64,000 bases of DNA from Streptomonospora litoralis (GCF_004323735.1 NZ_CP036455.1:3405101-3469100); one strand, 5' to 3'. Shown: positions 34,154-43,259, counted from the stretch's first letter. Translations and numbers: made by a program. The notes: generated by a model from the sequence alone, not told the origin.

Positions 34154-35194
34154 TCAGTGGTCGCGTCGGGTGGCCAGGCGGGCGAGTGCGGCCAGTTCGG
34201 CCGCGGGGGACGCGGCGGCGGCCGCGGCGCGCAGGTGCTCCAGCGACCGCTCCAGCAGAGCCTCGGTCTCCCGCTCGCCCCAGTCGCGTCCGCCCGCCCG
34301 TTCCACCAGTTCGGCGGCGCGGACGAGGTCGGGGCCCTCCAGCGACCGTTCGCGGGCGAACAGGGCCGCCAGTTCGCCGGACTCGGCGGCGCCGGCGGCC
34401 AGCGCGGCCACGACCGGCAGCGTCTTCTTGCGGTTGCGCAGATCGGAGTGGACGGGTTTGCCGGTGACTGCGGGGTCGCCCCAGATGCCCAGCAGGTCGT
34501 CGGCGATCTGGAAGGCGAGGCCGAGCAGTTCGCCGAATCGGCGCATGTCCTCGGCCCCCTGCGGTGTAGTGCCGCCGAACGCGGCCCCCAGGCCGCAGGC
34601 TCCGCCCAGCAGCGCGCCGGTCTTGGCCTCGGCCATGGACCGGCACTCGGCCGGTCCGACGTCGGTGCGGCGCTCGAAGTCCATGTCTGCGCTCTGGCCG
34701 TCGATGAGGCGCTGGACCGCCTCGTTGAGCCGGTGCGCCGCCTCCGGCGGGGTGTGGCCGCTGCCGGCGGCCAGCGCGTCGAAGGCCAGGGAGAGCAGCG
34801 CGTCGCCGGTGAGGATGGCGCCGCCGACACCGAAGACGCTCCAGGCTGTGGCGCGGTGTCTGCGGGTGGTGTCGCCGTCCATGACGTCGTCGTGCAGCAG
34901 CGAGAAATTGTGCACCAGTTCGACGGCCACGGCGGCCGGCACCGCGTCTTCGGCACGGCCGCCGACGGTTTCGGCCGCCAGCAGGGCGAGCGCGGGCCGG
35001 AACATCTTCCCGCCCGCGCCGCCCACCGGGTTCCCGCGCTCGTCGCGCCAACCGAAGTGGTATTCGGCGATCGCCCTCGGCGAAGGGGGAAGCGTCTGAA
35101 CCGTCGCGCGCAAGACGGGGTCGACGATGTCGCGGACACCGGCGAGCACCTCGGCCGCCGAGCGGCCTCCCGTCGTCTCCTCGATTGCCACCAT
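34154..35194 (-). CDS. Polyprenyl diphosphate synthase, likely encapsulin-associated
   Basis: 346 residues of the all-helical trans-prenyltransferase family. The first Asp-rich motif is [10 protein letters not shown] and the second [12 protein letters not shown]; the [15 protein letters not shown] segment precedes them. Phe at the fifth position before the first motif (NFSLLHDD) suggests a short product such as FPP or GGPP. The opening (about 45 residues, [10 protein letters not shown]) resembles the polyprenyl transferases associated with Family 2B encapsulins. It lacks a long disordered N-terminal tail, and only 31 bases separate it from the shell gene, so no hidden extension exists. It would use the IPP/DMAPP made by the operon's IspH. 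ATG at 35194; AAGGGA lies about ten bases upstream. Confidence 0.93.
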   Translation of the reverse strand: MVAIEETTGGRSAAEVLAGVRDIVDPVLRATVQTLPPSPRAIAEYHFGWRDERGNPVGGAGGKMFRPALALLAAETVGGRAEDAVPAAVAVELVHNFSLLHDDVMDGDTTRRHRATAWSVFGVGGAILTGDALLSLAFDALAAGSGHTPPEAAHRLNEAVQRLIDGQSADMDFERRTDVGPAECRSMAEAKTGALLGGACGLGAAFGGTTPQGAEDMRRFGELLGLAFQIADDLLGIWGDPAVTGKPVHSDLRNRKKTLPVVAALAAGAAESGELAALFARERSLEGPDLVRAAELVERAGGRDWGERETEALLERSLEHLRAAAAAASPAAELAALARLATRRDH

Positions 35195-35225
35195 GAGCCG
35201 GAATCCCTTCTGTGCGTTCCGTCGG

Positions 35226-36620
35226 TCAGCGGCCGATCTCGACGTTCTCCAGGACTCCGAGGGCGTCGGGGACCAGCACGGCGGCGGAGTAGTAGGTGCT
35301 GACCAGGTAGGACATGATCGCCTTATCGTCGATGCCCATGAACCGCACCGACAGCCCCGGCTGGTACTCGTCGGGCAGCCCGATGTGGTGCAGGCCGACC
35401 ACCCCCTGGTCGTCTTCGCCGGTGCGCATGGCGATGATGGAGCTGGTGCCGCGGGCGGTGACCGGGATCTTGTCGCAGGGCAGCATGGGGATGCCGCGCC
35501 AGCCGGTGACGCTGTGCCCCTCGTGGGCCAGGCTGTCGGGGTAGACGCCGCGGCGGCTGCACTCGCGGCCGAAGGCGGCGATCGCGCGCGGATGCGCCAG
35601 GATGAACCGTGTCCTGCGCCGCCGGGAGACGAGTTCGTCGAGGTCGTCGGGGGTGGGCGGGCCGGTACGGGTGGGGATGCGCTGCTTGAGGTCGGCGTTG
35701 TGCAGCAACCCGAAGTCGCTGTTGTTGACCAGCTCGTGCTCCTGGCGCTCCCGCAGCGCCTCGACCGTCAGCCGGACCTGCTCCTCCAGCTGGCTCATCG
35801 GCTGGTTGTACAGATCGGCCACCCGCGTATGCACCCGCAGCACCGTCTGCGCCACACTCAGCTCGTACTCCCGCGGTGAGAGCTCGTAGTCGACGAACGT
35901 GCCCGGCAGGTCCGGCTCGCCGGCATGGCCGGACGCGACGGCGATGTCGGCCTCGCCGTACCTGTTGACGGGGTACTCCGACCGGGCGCGGGCGCCTTCG
36001 AGATGGGCGCGCAGGGCGGGTGAGGCGTCGGCGGCCTGCTGGAACGCCGAGCGCGGCAGGGCCAGGACGGTGCAGGCCGTGCGGGCCTTGACGGTGTCCT
36101 CCCACGTGCCGGGATCGGCGTCCATCGCGGAGTCGCCGAAGTGGTCGCCGTCGACGAGCAGGCCGACCACGGTGTCGTCGCCGTACTCACCGGCCCGGTG
36201 CACGCCCGCCTTGCCGTGGGCCATGAGGTAGACGTGGTCGACGGGGGCGCCCGCGGCGGCGATGACGTCGCCGGGACCGTGTTCACGCTGCTCGAAGCGC
36301 TCGGCCAGGGCCGCGAGCGCGGCCTCGTCGGCGAAGCCGCGCAGCGCCGGGAGTTCGGCCAGTTCCGGCGGGACGACGCGCACGTCGCTCCCGGTGGTGA
36401 TGAAGCTGACCCGGCCGTCGCCGACGGTGTAGGTCAGCCGCCGGTTCACCCGGTAGGTGCCGCCGTCGACCTGCACCCACGGCAGGACACGGAGCAGCCA
36501 ACGGGAGGTGATCCCCTGCATCTGCGGCGGAGTCTTGGTCGTCGTCGCCAGATTTCGCGCCGCCGCGGTACCGAGGCTCAGCTGCTCGGATTGCGGATTC
36601 TCGACGCTGGATTCGGTCAT
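35226..36620 (-). CDS. Family 2B encapsulin shell protein, second copy (shell B)
   Basis: 464 residues. Family 2 encapsulins share the HK97 capsid fold; 2B members carry a cyclic-nucleotide-binding-like domain inserted in the chain and are often misnamed Crp/Fnr regulators. Here residues 1-80 ([20 protein letters not shown], then [11 protein letters not shown]) are the N-terminal arm and first strands; about 85-225 is the cNBD ([30 protein letters not shown]); 226-464 is the capsid core ([60 protein letters not shown]). No DNA-binding helix-turn-helix is present. The canonical phosphate-binding Arg of the cNBD is missing. The chain is closely related to shell A, with blocks of identical DNA. 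ATG at 36620 follows AGGTGGTG. Confidence 0.93.
   Translation of the reverse strand: MTESSVENPQSEQLSLGTAAARNLATTTKTPPQMQGITSRWLLRVLPWVQVDGGTYRVNRRLTYTVGDGRVSFITTGSDVRVVPPELAELPALRGFADEAALAALAERFEQREHGPGDVIAAAGAPVDHVYLMAHGKAGVHRAGEYGDDTVVGLLVDGDHFGDSAMDADPGTWEDTVKARTACTVLALPRSAFQQAADASPALRAHLEGARARSEYPVNRYGEADIAVASGHAGEPDLPGTFVDYELSPREYELSVAQTVLRVHTRVADLYNQPMSQLEEQVRLTVEALRERQEHELVNNSDFGLLHNADLKQRIPTRTGPPTPDDLDELVSRRRRTRFILAHPRAIAAFGRECSRRGVYPDSLAHEGHSVTGWRGIPMLPCDKIPVTARGTSSIIAMRTGEDDQGVVGLHHIGLPDEYQPGLSVRFMGIDDKAIMSYLVSTYYSAAVLVPDALGVLENVEIGR
35631..35878. repeat. 248-bp segment identical to 37296-37543
   Basis: By eye this segment of shell B is base-for-base the same as 37296-37543 in shell A, including silent positions, while the cNBD-coding regions differ widely. 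It encodes the central capsid helix region. A second shared block of about 140 bases with one mismatch lies at 35230-35378 (matching about 36889-37038). Confidence 0.85.
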
Positions 36621-36813
36621 CTGTCGCACCACCTGACTTGTGGTCGTATCGGAGGCGCCCCCGCTGGTCGCGGGAGCGCTGGGTCGCGCCGGCGCCCGGA
36701 TGCGCGGTACGCCCGCGGCGGGCGCGGCCGGGGCCGGCAAGGGGCTGCGGTCGGGCGGGCGCCCGCGGCGTGGAGGGTCCGATGCGCGGGCGGCCGCGGC
36801 GGAAGGGGGGAGG

Positions 36814-36856
36814 GCCCGTGCGGCCTGCGTCGGGGGCGCGGGGGCGCCGCACGGGC
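36814..36856 (-). terminator. Hairpin between the two shell genes (possible attenuator)
   Basis: 11-bp perfect stem (GCCCGTGCGGC at 36814-36824, complement at 36846-36856) in the 261-base gap between shell A and shell B. No T-run follows on the minus strand. It may reduce read-through and so set the A:B shell ratio, or protect an mRNA end after processing. The rest of the gap has no gene. Confidence 0.45.
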
Positions 36857-36881
36857 GGTTTGGGGCCGCGGAGGCGGCGGA

Positions 36882-38282
36882 TCAGCCTTCGCGGCCGATC
36901 TCGACGTTCTCCAGGATTCCGAGGGCGTCGGGGACCAGCACGGCGGCGGAGTAGTAGGTGCTGACCAGGTAGGACATGATCGCCTTATCGTCGATGCCCA
37001 TGAACCGCACCGACAGCCCCGGCTGGTACTCGTCGGGCAACCCGGTCTGGTGCAGGCCGACGACGCCCTGCTTCTCCTGGCCGGCGCGCATGACCATGAT
37101 CGCGGTGCTGCGGGTGGAGGTGACCGGGATCTTGTTGCAGGGGAAGATGGGCACTCCGCGCCAGGCGGGTACCCGGTGGCCCTCGACGTCGACGTTCTGC
37201 GGGTAGACGCCGCGGCGGCTGCATTCGCGGCCGAAGGCGGCGATCGCGCGCGGGTGGGCGATCAGAAAGCTCGGGTCCTTCCACACCGTGCCCAGGAGTT
37301 CGTCGAGGTCGTCGGGGGTGGGCGGGCCGGTACGGGTGGGGATGCGCTGCTTGAGGTCGGCGTTGTGCAGCAACCCGAAGTCGCTGTTGTTGACCAGCTC
37401 GTGCTCCTGGCGCTCCCGCAGCGCCTCGACCGTCAGCCGGACCTGCTCCTCCAGCTGGCTCATCGGCTGGTTGTACAGATCGGCCACCCGCGTATGCACC
37501 CGCAGCACCGTCTGCGCCACACTCAGCTCGTACTCCCGCGGTGCGGCCTCGTAGTCGACGAACGTGCCCGGCAGGTCCGGCTCGCCGGCATGGCCGGAGG
37601 CCACCGCGATCGCCGCCTCGCCACCGGGGTCCTCCTCGCGGGCGGGGCGCGCGTGGACCTCGGCCACGTGTGCCCGAAGCGCGTCGGAACGGTCGGCGAC
37701 CTGCTGGAACTCCGAGCGCGGCAGCCAGAGCACGGTGCAGGGGGTGACCGCCTTGGCGGTGGCGTCCCAGGAGCCCTCCTGCTGGACCAGGGCGGCCGAG
37801 CCGAAGTGGTCGCCGTCGATCATGGTGCCGAGCACGGTCTCGTCTCCGTACTCGCCGGAGCCCAGCCGGTTCACCTTCCCGTGGGCGATGAGGTAGACGC
37901 GGTCGGCGGGGGCGCCGCGTTCGACGATGACGTCGCCGGGCGCGTACTCCTCCTGGGTGAAGCGCTCGGCGAGCGCCTCCAGCGCGGCCTCGTCGCCGAA
38001 GTCGCGCAGGAGCGAGAGTTCGCAGAGCTCCCGCGGGATCACCCGGACGTCGGTGCCGGCGGTGATGAAGCTGACGCGGCCGTCGCCGACGGTGTAGGTC
38101 AGCCGCCGGTTCACCCGGTAGGAGCCGCCCGTGGCCTCGATCCAGGGGAGCAGCCGCAGCAGCCACCGTGAGGTGATCCCCTGCATCTGCGGCGGAGTCT
38201 TGGTCGTCGTCGCCAGATTTCGCGCGGCCGCGGTTCCCAGGCTCAGCGGTTGCTGCCCGTTCTCCACACCGGACTCGGTCAT
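36882..38282 (-). CDS. Family 2B encapsulin shell protein, first copy (shell A)
   Basis: 466 residues, same architecture as shell B: N-terminal arm with the same [20 protein letters not shown] motif, inserted cNBD at about 85-225 ([30 protein letters not shown]), and HK97 core ending [17 protein letters not shown]. The cNBD pocket differs from shell B and also lacks the canonical Glu and Arg that hold cyclic nucleotides. In the capsid core the main difference from B is at about residues 330-340 ([17 protein letters not shown] against [16 protein letters not shown]), likely an exposed or interface loop. First gene of the operon; ATG at 38282 follows GGTGGAAG. Two different shell proteins suggest a mixed icosahedral shell. 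Confidence 0.93.
   Translation of the reverse strand: MTESGVENGQQPLSLGTAAARNLATTTKTPPQMQGITSRWLLRLLPWIEATGGSYRVNRRLTYTVGDGRVSFITAGTDVRVIPRELCELSLLRDFGDEAALEALAERFTQEEYAPGDVIVERGAPADRVYLIAHGKVNRLGSGEYGDETVLGTMIDGDHFGSAALVQQEGSWDATAKAVTPCTVLWLPRSEFQQVADRSDALRAHVAEVHARPAREEDPGGEAAIAVASGHAGEPDLPGTFVDYEAAPREYELSVAQTVLRVHTRVADLYNQPMSQLEEQVRLTVEALRERQEHELVNNSDFGLLHNADLKQRIPTRTGPPTPDDLDELLGTVWKDPSFLIAHPRAIAAFGRECSRRGVYPQNVDVEGHRVPAWRGVPIFPCNKIPVTSTRSTAIMVMRAGQEKQGVVGLHQTGLPDEYQPGLSVRFMGIDDKAIMSYLVSTYYSAAVLVPDALGILENVEIGREG
37296..37543. repeat. 248-bp segment identical to 35631-35878
   Basis: Partner of the identical block in shell B. Its perfect match next to strongly diverged sequence is best explained by gene conversion or strong purifying selection after a recent duplication. 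Confidence 0.85.
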
Positions 38283-38895
38283 GGTGCTTCCACCCGTTCC
38301 TTTGCTGACCGTTGATGCTGTGCCGATTGTTCTCGACCGGCGTGGCCCGCCCGCGGGAACGATCCCCGAATCGGCCCCGCCTTGCTGCGCGGATGCGTGC
38401 AGATGCCGCGACCGCGCGTTATCCGTTGGAGCATGCGAATACGAATCCGTTTCCTCAGGTTGCCTGCGGACCGTTCATCGTCACCGGACCCCCGAATGCG
38501 CGCCGGGTTCCTCCGCCTGCCTCCCGCCTTGGCGGGGCCGGCACCTTCACCGGCCGTCCATCGCGGCGAGCCAGTCTCACGCCTGGTCGGCACCGCACGT
38601 ACCCGGCGAACTCCTCCGCATGCGACGCCATCGGCAACTTTCATCGCGCATGGGCATCCCGCACTCATAGGCCCCGAATTCGGCGGGTCCGGAACGGCCG
38701 GAGCGATTATCCAGGGAATCCGCCAACCTGCATAGGCGCCACCTCAGTCGGCGTTAGGGACAACTTGAATCTCCTCGCCGGAAACACAGGAAAGACGCCA
38801 CCAACGTGAGCCAGTCGCGCCATCCGGACATCCACCAACGGGGATATCAGCGCAACTGGAATTCCACCCCAACGCCTTTCCCTTATCATAAAATA
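38283..38895. other. Upstream region of the encapsulin operon
   Basis: About 600 bases with no supported gene; the right third is clearly A+T-richer than the window average. It must contain the operon promoter. I see GGAAACGGATTCGTATTCGC on the minus strand near 38450 as a possible promoter stretch (GGAAAC resembling some ECF sigma -35 boxes) but no convincing -10 box. A CCGGTT-A-AACCGG dyad at 38897-38909 lies just beyond. Confidence 0.4.
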
Positions 38896-38911
38896 GCCGG
38901 TTAAACCGGTC

Positions 38912-38947
38912 AAAAAAGAAGAGCAGCCCGGATGTTCCGAACTGCTC
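38912..38947 (-). terminator. Intrinsic terminator with T-run after the transketolase gene
   Basis: On the minus strand: GAGCAG stem (38942-38947), inner TCCG/CGGA stem, CTGCTC (38921-38926), then TTCTTTTTT (38912-38920). One of the few classical T-run terminators in the window. It lies about 100 bases after the tkt stop and separates tkt from the encapsulin operon. Confidence 0.88.
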
Positions 38948-39048
38948 AGAAGACCTCAATTTTCGCGTGTGGCCGCGGCGGTCCGCCGAGGCGGCCGTCC
39001 GGTCGGCGAGCGGAGAAGCCTCCCCCGCCGCCCGGACGGCTGAGCCGC

Positions 39049-40911
39049 TCAGGCCCCCGCTGCGGCGGGCGTCTCCTCCTGGCGCAGAATCCCGCGGACG
39101 GCCGCCTCGATGGCGCCCGCGTCGATCCCGGCCTCGCGGCGCTGCTCATCCGGCGCGGCCGAAGCCGGCATGTGCGAAACCGCCAGCTTCATCGTCCGCG
39201 GACGGGAACGCGTGTCGGCGAACACGTCCAGCACCGCGTCGCCGAGACCGCCCTCGGGCCAGTGGTCCTCGACCGTGACGATGCGCCCGGTCTCCTCCGC
39301 GGCCGCGCGCAGCGTCGGGGCGTCCACCGGCTTGACCGAGTAGGCGTCGATCACGCGTACGGCGACCCCCTCGCCGGCCAGCTTGTCGGCGGCGGCCAGC
39401 GCCTCGTGCACCGTAGCCCCGGCTCCCACGACCGTCACCTCGTCGGCGCCCGAGGAGCGCAGCACCTTGCTACCGCCGATCTCGAAGCCCTCGTCGGGAC
39501 CGTAGAGCACCGGCGTCTTGCCGCGCATCGTGCGCAGGTAGCTCACCCCGTCGTGCTCGGCCATCCCCGCGGTCAGCCGCGCGGAGGAGTTGGCGTCGCA
39601 GGGGTGCAGGACGACGCTGTTGTGTACCGCACGCAGGGCGGCCATGTCCTCCAGACCCATCTGCGAGGGACCGTCCTCGCCGATCGACACACCCGCGTGG
39701 GAGCCGACCAGGTTGATGTCGGCCCGGCTGACGGCCGCCATGCGGATGAAGTCGTAGGCACGCGTCAGGAACGCGGCGAACGTGGCCGCGTACGGGGTCC
39801 AGCCGCGGACCTGCAGCCCCACGGCGGCGGCGATCATCTGCTGCTCGGCGATGTAGAACTCGAAGAACCGCTCCGGATGCTCGGCGGCGAAGAACTTCGC
39901 CCGGGTGGAGTCGGCGACCTCGCCGTCCAGCACGACCACGTCGTCGCGCGCGGTGCCCGCGGCGGTGACCGCCTGGCCGAAGGCGTCGCGGGTGGCCGCC
40001 TCCTCGCCCACGTCGAAAGTGGGCAGGTCCACCGCCGCCCCGCCGGGCCGCTGACGCACCCCGCCGCTGGTGGGCGCGGCGACCTCGATGCGCATGTCGC
40101 GCGTGCCGCCCAGCTCGGAGATCGCCTCCTCGGCATCGGGCACCGGCTTGCCGTGGGCGCCCTCCTGGTCGGCGACCGCGCTGACCCCGGCGCCCTTGAC
40201 CGTGCGGGCGATGATCGCGGTGGGGCGGTCGGTGGTCTCCGCGGCCTCGCGGTAGGCGGCGTCGATCTGCTCGACGTCGTGGCCGTCGATCTCGACCGTG
40301 TGCCAGCCGAACGCCTCCACGCGGCGCCTGTAGGCGTCCAGGTCCCAGCCGTGGCGGGTGGGTCCGCGCTGACCTAGCCGGTTGATGTCCAGGATCGCGG
40401 TCAGGTTGGCCAGTCGGGCCTGTCCGGCGTACTCGAAGGACTCCCAGACCGAGCCTTCGGCCAGCTCGCTGTCGCCGCACAGCACCCAGACCCGGTAGGG
40501 CAGCCGGTCCAGGCTCGTGCCCGCCAGGGCGACGCCCGCTCCGATCGGCAGGCCCTGCCCCAGCGAACCGGTGGCCACGTCGACCCACGGCAGGCGGGGT
40601 GTGGGGTGGCCCTCCAGCGGACTGCCCAGCCGCCGGTAGCGCAGCAGCTCGGCATCGGAGATCACGCCGCAGGCCTTGTACAGCGAGTACAGCAGCGGTG
40701 AAGCGTGGCCCTTGGAGAAGATCAGGTGGTCGTTGCCCGCGTGCTCGGGGGCGTCGAAGTCGTAGCGCAGGTGCCCGGACGCGAGCACCGCCATCAGATC
40801 CGCCGCCGACATCGACGAGGTGGGGTGCCCCGATCCCGCGGCGTCGGCAGCGCGGACCGCGTCGACGCGCAGTTGCTGTCCCAGTTCCTTGAGCCGTTGC
40901 CGGTCGGTCAT
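39049..40911 (-). CDS. tkt: Transketolase, short (about 620-residue) type
   Basis: 620 residues, shorter than E. coli TktA and close to the animal-type length. N-terminal half: HPTSSMSAADLMAVL, HLIFSKGHASPLLYSLY, GSLGQGLPIGAGVALAG and the diphosphate motif GDSELAEGSVWESFEYA. C-terminal half: FYIAEQQMIAAAVGLQ with the catalytic Glu, then VGSHAGVSIGEDGPSQMGLE. Transfers two-carbon units between sugar phosphates, yielding glyceraldehyde 3-phosphate, which Dxs uses; the proximity to dxs is suggestive but the genes are separated by a terminator. ATG at 40911 follows AGGAAGGA. About 50 bases downstream of the GCS2-type gene, so the two may be co-transcribed. Confidence 0.93.
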   Translation of the reverse strand: MTDRQRLKELGQQLRVDAVRAADAAGSGHPTSSMSAADLMAVLASGHLRYDFDAPEHAGNDHLIFSKGHASPLLYSLYKACGVISDAELLRYRRLGSPLEGHPTPRLPWVDVATGSLGQGLPIGAGVALAGTSLDRLPYRVWVLCGDSELAEGSVWESFEYAGQARLANLTAILDINRLGQRGPTRHGWDLDAYRRRVEAFGWHTVEIDGHDVEQIDAAYREAAETTDRPTAIIARTVKGAGVSAVADQEGAHGKPVPDAEEAISELGGTRDMRIEVAAPTSGGVRQRPGGAAVDLPTFDVGEEAATRDAFGQAVTAAGTARDDVVVLDGEVADSTRAKFFAAEHPERFFEFYIAEQQMIAAAVGLQVRGWTPYAATFAAFLTRAYDFIRMAAVSRADINLVGSHAGVSIGEDGPSQMGLEDMAALRAVHNSVVLHPCDANSSARLTAGMAEHDGVSYLRTMRGKTPVLYGPDEGFEIGGSKVLRSSGADEVTVVGAGATVHEALAAADKLAGEGVAVRVIDAYSVKPVDAPTLRAAAEETGRIVTVEDHWPEGGLGDAVLDVFADTRSRPRTMKLAVSHMPASAAPDEQRREAGIDAGAIEAAVRGILRQEETPAAAGA

Positions 40912-40964
40912 CGTGTCCTTCCTCCTCATGTGGCATTGCGCCGTCGGACGGCGACCGGGACCCG

Positions 40965-42161
40965 CTACCCGCCGAAGGGGCGGGCATGCGCCGAAGCGGC
41001 GCCTCGCCCGGGCGGTGTGACCGACGCCTCCAGGCCGTGTGCGGTGGCATAAGCCAGATCGTCGACGACGTCGGCGGCCAGGGAGCGGCGGTTGAAGGAG
41101 ACGCGCTGGCGCGCGGCTCCGCCGCCGTGGGCTCGCAGCGCCGTCAGCACGGCCTGCGCGAAGCCGAGGTCGCCGGAGCGCTCCAGGTACGGCCGCAGGT
41201 GCTCCACCGCCCCCGCCAGCACCCCGTGGACCGGGCGCAGCCGGCCGCCGTTCAGCGGATCGGGGCAGCTGCCCTCCAGCCCGTCGCGCGCGGCGCGCCA
41301 CAGGTCGCCGCGCAGCACCGCCGGGTCGCGGCGGGGTGCGGGGCGCCCCTGCGCGGCGTCGTCCAGGGCGGCGGCGACCAGCGCGCGCACGAGCACCGCG
41401 ATCAGCGCCGACTCCTCGGGCGTGGCCGGTACGTCGCATACCCGGATCTCGACGGTGGGGTGGCGGTCGGAGAGCCTGATATCCCAGTAGAGCATGCGCC
41501 GGTCCAGCGCGGCGCCCGACTCCAGCAGCGCGGCGACGCAGTGCTCGTAGTGCTCGGCCGACTCCATCGGCGGCGGCGGGCCCGCGGTGGGCCAGCGCGA
41601 CCAGCGGGGCTGGCGCCAGCTGCCGTATCCGGTGTCGGTCCCGCCGCAGACCGGCGAGTTGGCGCTGAGCGCCAGCAGCGTCGGCAGCCAGGCGCGCAGG
41701 CGGTTGCCGGCCTGCACCCCGCTGTCGCGGTCGGGCACCTCGACGTGGACGTGGCAGCCGCAGTTGGTGCCCGCCGCCTCGGCCACGGCGCCGAAGCGCT
41801 CGGCGATGCGGTGATAGCGCGTGCCGGGGTTGAGCTGCTGCGGCCCGAGCTCGGCCATGACGGGCACCGCACCGGCGATGACGCGCGTGTCCAGTCGGGC
41901 GGCGGCCTCGGCGAGGCGGCGGCGCGACTCCCGCAGTCCCGCCAGCAGTTCGCCGGCGCCGGCGCAGACCGGCCCGGCGGCCTCGACCTGGCTGCGGGTG
42001 AACTCGCCGAGCAGCTCGCCGGGACCGGGAGGGGCCGCGTCGAGGACCTCGACACTGCGAGGCGCCAGTCGGCCGTCCGCGCCGACCAGGAAGAACTCCT
42101 CCTCGACGCCCATGGTCGGCACGCCCGCGGCGGGACGCGTGCCTGTCTGCGCAGTGGGCAT
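40965..42161 (-). CDS. Carboxylate-amine ligase, YbdK / glutamate-cysteine ligase type 2
   Basis: 398 residues. Opens with MGVEEEFFLVGADG, the GCS2 signature, and has CGCHVHVEVPD and YWDIRLSDRHPTVEIRVCDVP, which carry metal- and ATP-binding residues. YbdK-type enzymes have weak glutamate-cysteine ligase activity; the true substrates in actinobacteria are unclear because mycothiol replaces glutathione. ATG at 42161; a GGCGGTG stretch lies upstream. Probably the first gene of a transcript that also carries tkt. Confidence 0.88.
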   Translation of the reverse strand: MPTAQTGTRPAAGVPTMGVEEEFFLVGADGRLAPRSVEVLDAAPPGPGELLGEFTRSQVEAAGPVCAGAGELLAGLRESRRRLAEAAARLDTRVIAGAVPVMAELGPQQLNPGTRYHRIAERFGAVAEAAGTNCGCHVHVEVPDRDSGVQAGNRLRAWLPTLLALSANSPVCGGTDTGYGSWRQPRWSRWPTAGPPPPMESAEHYEHCVAALLESGAALDRRMLYWDIRLSDRHPTVEIRVCDVPATPEESALIAVLVRALVAAALDDAAQGRPAPRRDPAVLRGDLWRAARDGLEGSCPDPLNGGRLRPVHGVLAGAVEHLRPYLERSGDLGFAQAVLTALRAHGGGAARQRVSFNRRSLAADVVDDLAYATAHGLEASVTPPGRGAASAHARPFGG

Positions 42162-42470
42162 GGATCACCGCCGTCTCCACTCGTGGTCCGGCTGCCGGCG
42201 GGCGCGGCGGTACCGAAAGGGCCGGCGGGTCGACCCGCGCCCGGTGATCCGCCGCCGAGGGCTGGTCCAGATGGCGGGGCGGCGGCGCGCGCCGACCGGC
42301 TGGCTGGCGGACCCGGATCGCTCGCGGTCCGGACGTATGGCTGTCGCCGGACGGCTACCCCCGGCGACCGGCGGGTAACCGCATCGCCGCTGCGCTCACG
42401 GCGGTTTTCCGGGCAGGGGTGCGGGTAGCCGGTGGGAAAAGACCGGCGAAGGTGCGAAGGAGGCGAGGAC
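42162..42470. other. Divergent intergenic region
   Basis: About 310 bases between the minus-strand ligase gene and the plus-strand phosphoribosyltransferase gene. No gene, strong hairpin or clear operator seen. Promoters for both directions must lie here. Confidence 0.3.
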
Positions 42471-43109
42471 GTGCAGGTCTTCCGCGACCGCGACGACGCC
42501 GGAGAGCAACTGGCCGAGCGCGTCCGCGAACTCGGGCTGGCGGACCCCGTCATCCTGGCGCTGCCCCGCGGAGGCGTGCCGGTGGGCTATGTCGTGGCCG
42601 AGCAGCTGGGCGCTCCGCTGGACGTGACCGTCGTGCGCAAGATCGCCACCCCCGACTTTCCGGAGACCGCGGTGGGCGCCGTGACGGCCGAAGGCGCGCC
42701 GATTCTCAACGAGGGACTGAGCCGGATGGTCCGGGCCGACGACGACGAGCTCGCGCGAAGCGCCGAAGACGAACGCGCCGAGGCCCGGCGGCGCGTCAAG
42801 ATCTACCGCGGCGACCGGCCCGCACCGCGGGTCGCCGGGCGCGACGTGGTGGTCGTCGATGACGGTCTCGCCACCGGGATGAGCGCCCGGGCCGCGCTGT
42901 CGGCGCTGGGCGAGGAGGGCGCCGCGTCGCTGACGCTGGCCGTACCGGTGTGCTCACCCGACGCCGCACGCGCGCTGGAGGACGTCTGCGACCGGGTGGT
43001 ATGCGTGCACAGTCCGCCCGAGTTCCATGCGGTCAGCCTGTGGTACGAGCGGTTTCCCCAGACGGAGGACACCGAGGTACAGGAACTGCTGCGCCGGGCC
43101 GGCGTCTGA
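42471..43109 (+). CDS. Phosphoribosyltransferase-domain protein
   Basis: 212 residues of the PRTase type I fold: FRDRDDAGEQLAERV at the start, ILALPRGGVPVGYVVAEQLG, and the PRPP-binding loop VVVVDDGLATGMSARAAL. This subgroup is widespread in actinobacteria, often near stress genes, with no proven substrate. The GTG at 42471 follows GGAGGCGAGGAC. A stand-alone gene. Confidence 0.88.
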   Translation: MQVFRDRDDAGEQLAERVRELGLADPVILALPRGGVPVGYVVAEQLGAPLDVTVVRKIATPDFPETAVGAVTAEGAPILNEGLSRMVRADDDELARSAEDERAEARRRVKIYRGDRPAPRVAGRDVVVVDDGLATGMSARAALSALGEEGAASLTLAVPVCSPDAARALEDVCDRVVCVHSPPEFHAVSLWYERFPQTEDTEVQELLRRAGV

Positions 43110-43259
43110 CTGCTCTCCAAGAAGCCCGGGGTCGGCCCGGTTCCCGGAGCCGCCGAAGGCGGCACCGATCCGGCCGGCTCCGAGCGCGGACGTGCCCGGT
43201 CACCCGGATGACGCCCGCCCCGCCGTGGCAGTAGGGAATCTCTGCGCGGGGAATACGGG

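Noticed and set aside
35226-38282. Pair of Crp/Fnr-type transcription factors
   Set aside because: The cNBD is an internal insertion flanked by HK97-like capsid sequence, and no C-terminal helix-turn-helix is present.
35226-38282. Prophage capsid genes
   Set aside because: HK97-fold proteins are here, but there is no terminase, portal, protease, tail or integrase gene nearby; the neighbours are metabolic.
38707-38959. Small genes in the A+T-richer region upstream of the encapsulin operon
   Set aside because: Candidate frames overlap the transketolase terminator and lack ribosome sites or hydrophobic/domain patterns.
40912-42180. N-terminal extension of transketolase through the ligand gene region
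   Set aside because: The frame stays open upstream, but the text is Arg/Gly shadow and the strong AGGAAGGA site fixes the start at 40911; the real gene there is the GCS2-type ligase in another frame.
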